Assembly (NCBI GenBank): GCA_021790295.1
Contig: JAJYIC010000002.1
Coordinates: 1-28,475 of the forward strand
Direction: 5' to 3'
Origin: Pseudomonadota bacterium
Lineage (GTDB): Bacteria > Pseudomonadota > Alphaproteobacteria > ATCC43930 > CGMCC-115725
DNA: 28,475 bases
Shown piece by piece: positions 28,343 through 28,475 of this stretch (position 1 is its first letter; each line of letters begins with the position of its first letter). The notes under the pieces were generated by a model that worked only from the letters and a program-made list of their open reading frames with translations, was not told the origin of the DNA and made no database searches. The position numbers and the translations under genes were made by a program.

Positions 28343-28475
28343 ATGGGAACGAAACAGGCTGAAGCGAGAGCGCCGATGCTCCCTATCGACCCCGCCCTTC
28401 TGGACGCTTTGAGAGCCTTCGACACCCGAACCATTTGCAACGCCCGCGAAGTGGTCTCTCCCGCGCCCCGCGCCA
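28343..28475 (+). CDS. RraA-family protein, N-terminal fragment cut by window edge
   Basis: An open frame runs from the ATG at 28343 (or 28376) to the end of the window without a stop. From the second ATG it reads MLPIDPALLDALRAFDT, then RTICNAREVVSPAP. This matches the N-terminal pattern of RraA-like proteins (aldolase/decarboxylase group acting on oxaloacetate or 4-hydroxy-4-methyl-2-oxoglutarate-type acids, or ribonuclease E inhibitor homologues), which usually have a DTPTVCNALE-like segment. AAAGG lies just before the first ATG. Only about 44 codons are visible, so the specific function cannot be judged. A 2-oxoacid aldolase role would fit the other acyl-CoA and dicarboxylate genes here. 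Confidence 0.5.
   Translation, partial: MGTKQAEARAPMLPIDPALLDALRAFDTRTICNAREVVSPAPRA

Noticed and set aside
1..28475. tRNA, rRNA, CRISPR arrays, insertion sequences or attachment sites.
   Set aside because: No cloverleaf, spaced direct repeats, transposase motif or terminal inverted repeats were seen on either strand.

Overview
The window is GC-rich, densely coded DNA that looks like a bacterial chromosome, most likely an alphaproteobacterium. Support for that is indirect: the family mix (class III CoA-transferases, MmgE/PrpD, AliA-like ligase, WxxGxW-repeat protein), a perfect FNR/FixK-type palindrome, and a Sul-type dihydropteroate synthase of a kind that, as I recall, has been traced to alphaproteobacterial chromosomes. 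I saw no rRNA, tRNA, CRISPR array, transposase or phage gene.

Region 1 (1-15360) is an acyl-CoA catabolism island in four alternating blocks. Block A (+, 27-2464) holds a small protein of unknown function, a class III CoA-transferase and a two-domain MaoC-type hydratase. Block B (-, 5331-2577) holds two acyl-CoA dehydrogenases and a small YHS/zinc-ribbon protein. Block C (+, 5797-10177) holds two tandem class III CoA-transferases and an acyl-CoA ligase resembling cyclohexanecarboxylate-CoA ligase. Block D (-, 15360-10317) holds a PrpD-like protein, an HMG-CoA-lyase-like enzyme, a FAS1-like/MaoC hydratase pair, a 90-residue unknown protein and a TIM-barrel isomerase. Together these could activate a carboxylic acid to its CoA ester, dehydrogenate it, hydrate it and cleave it. 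The substrate cannot be read from sequence. In both the CoA-transferase pair and the dehydrogenase pair, one partner appears to have lost its catalytic residue, which suggests heteromeric enzymes. The B/C divergent region carries a perfect FNR-type site.

Region 2 (15639-20232) holds an alpha/beta hydrolase (+), a Pro/Gly-rich EF-hand lipoprotein (-), and a translationally coupled operon fumC-maoC-citE (-) that points to hydration and cleavage of C4/C5 dicarboxylic acids or their CoA esters. The fumC leader can fold into a long hairpin plus a second hairpin over the ribosome binding site.

Region 3 (20475-28475) is a mixed housekeeping and envelope region: a DedA membrane protein whose 3' end overlaps a convergent SAM hydrolase gene, several small exported or lipoprotein-like proteins, an S41 (CtpA-like) protein that has lost both catalytic residues, an enoyl-CoA hydratase/isomerase, folB-folP (folP being strikingly Sul2-like), a small membrane protein, a WxxGxW-repeat protein, and the first codons of an RraA-like gene cut by the window edge.

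The main points of interest are the Sul-like chromosomal folP, the S41 pseudoprotease, the paired CoA-transferase and dehydrogenase subunits, the structured fumC leader, and the FNR-type site. All family assignments are by eye from translated sequence; no database search was possible.
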